From NCBI RefSeq assembly GCF_014839805.1, contig NC_051138.1, positions 2,664,983 to 2,728,982 of the forward strand: a stretch of 64,000 nucleotides of DNA, read 5' to 3'. A model generated the notes under the pieces. That model was not told where the DNA came from and did not search any database. It saw nothing but the letters and a program-made list of their open reading frames with translations. The DNA comes from Manduca sexta (taxonomy: Eukaryota; Arthropoda; Insecta; Lepidoptera; Sphingidae). The position numbers and the translations under genes are program-made. Below, in pieces: positions 63,735 to 64,000 of this stretch (position 1 is the first letter of the stretch; each line of letters opens with the position of its first letter).

Positions 63735-64000
63735 TTGAAATGTATTACGTAACGCAATTTTGAAGATTTTTGAACCCCCCCCCCACATGTAACGCGCCGT
63801 AACGTTTTCCTGTAACCCCCCCCCCCTCCAAAAGTTACGTAACTCTAAAGTAACAATTTTTTTTCTATTCACAATTATTTTACGCAAAATACCGGATAGT
63901 CGCTAAAATACATTTGTTTTTTTTTAAATAAAAAAAACACATAACACTTTGTAGGAGACCCCCCTCCCGCCCCTGTAACGTATCGTTACCTTTTACCAGA
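63735..64000. repeat. Poly-C / TTACGTAAC repeat at window end
   Basis: ATTACGTAACG and GTTACGTAAC surround two C11-C12 runs and GTAACGCGCCGTAACG; it continues past the window edge. Confidence 0.6.

Larger units (their letters stand above)
47315..64000. other. DNA upstream of ABCG exon 1
   Basis: No convincing protein-coding exon was found. The span holds SINEs, two Helitrons, TIR elements and a promoter-like CpG segment near 63.4 kb. It may be the intron between a non-coding first exon and exon 1 of the ABCG gene. Confidence 0.5.

Overview
The window looks like lepidopteran (moth or butterfly) nuclear DNA. It is AT-rich, its genes are split by long introns with GT-AG borders, and it is packed with short interspersed repeats. 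These include Helitrons with the A|TC...CTAG|T ends and the 5' ends (TCTATATATATAAAAATGAA; TACTAATATTATAAATGCG) typical of Lepidoptera. No species call is possible from the sequence alone. There are no operons, CRISPR arrays, rRNA genes or convincing functional tRNA genes.

Two protein-coding genes are well supported, and they converge tail to tail. (1) On the + strand, five exons between 7570 and 13362 encode the C-terminal ~315 residues of a polypeptide N-acetylgalactosaminyltransferase of the GALNT2 type: the second half of the catalytic domain plus the ricin-type lectin domain. Its 5' exons were not found and probably lie left of the window. (2) On the - strand, ten exons between 47286 and 18101 encode a complete 630-residue ABCG half-transporter (ABCG1/4-like): Walker A, Q-loop, LSGGE, Walker B, then six membrane segments. 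All exon phases join without a gap. Its first coding intron is 20.6 kb, and its promoter probably lies upstream of 47314, perhaps in a CpG-rich stretch near 63.4 kb.

Layout: 1-7569, repeat-rich, presumed intron of the GALNT gene (tandem repeat, two Helitrons, several SINE pieces). 7570-13362, GALNT exons, with a 5'-truncated LINE inserted inside a SINE in the first intron and a Helitron 24 bp after the second exon. 13363-18100, intergenic and 3' UTRs. 18101-26568, ABCG exons 10 to 2, with a transposon carrying a perfect 8-bp target duplication and a 406-bp near-perfect palindrome in the introns. 26569-47168, the large ABCG intron, mostly SINEs. 47169-47314, ABCG exon 1. 47315-64000, upstream DNA with many SINEs and two inverted, partly homologous Helitrons.

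The most notable non-gene signals are these. A short repeat (family R) has 15-16 bp perfect target-site duplications and no poly(A), and some copies end in an inverted copy of their own 3' region. A palindrome at 25250-25655 has 178-bp arms. The LINE-in-SINE nest preserves both halves of its target. Two Helitrons near 57-59 kb share a 3' half but not a 5' half. Repeat families A, B, C, D and R are my own labels, built only from comparing copies within this window.
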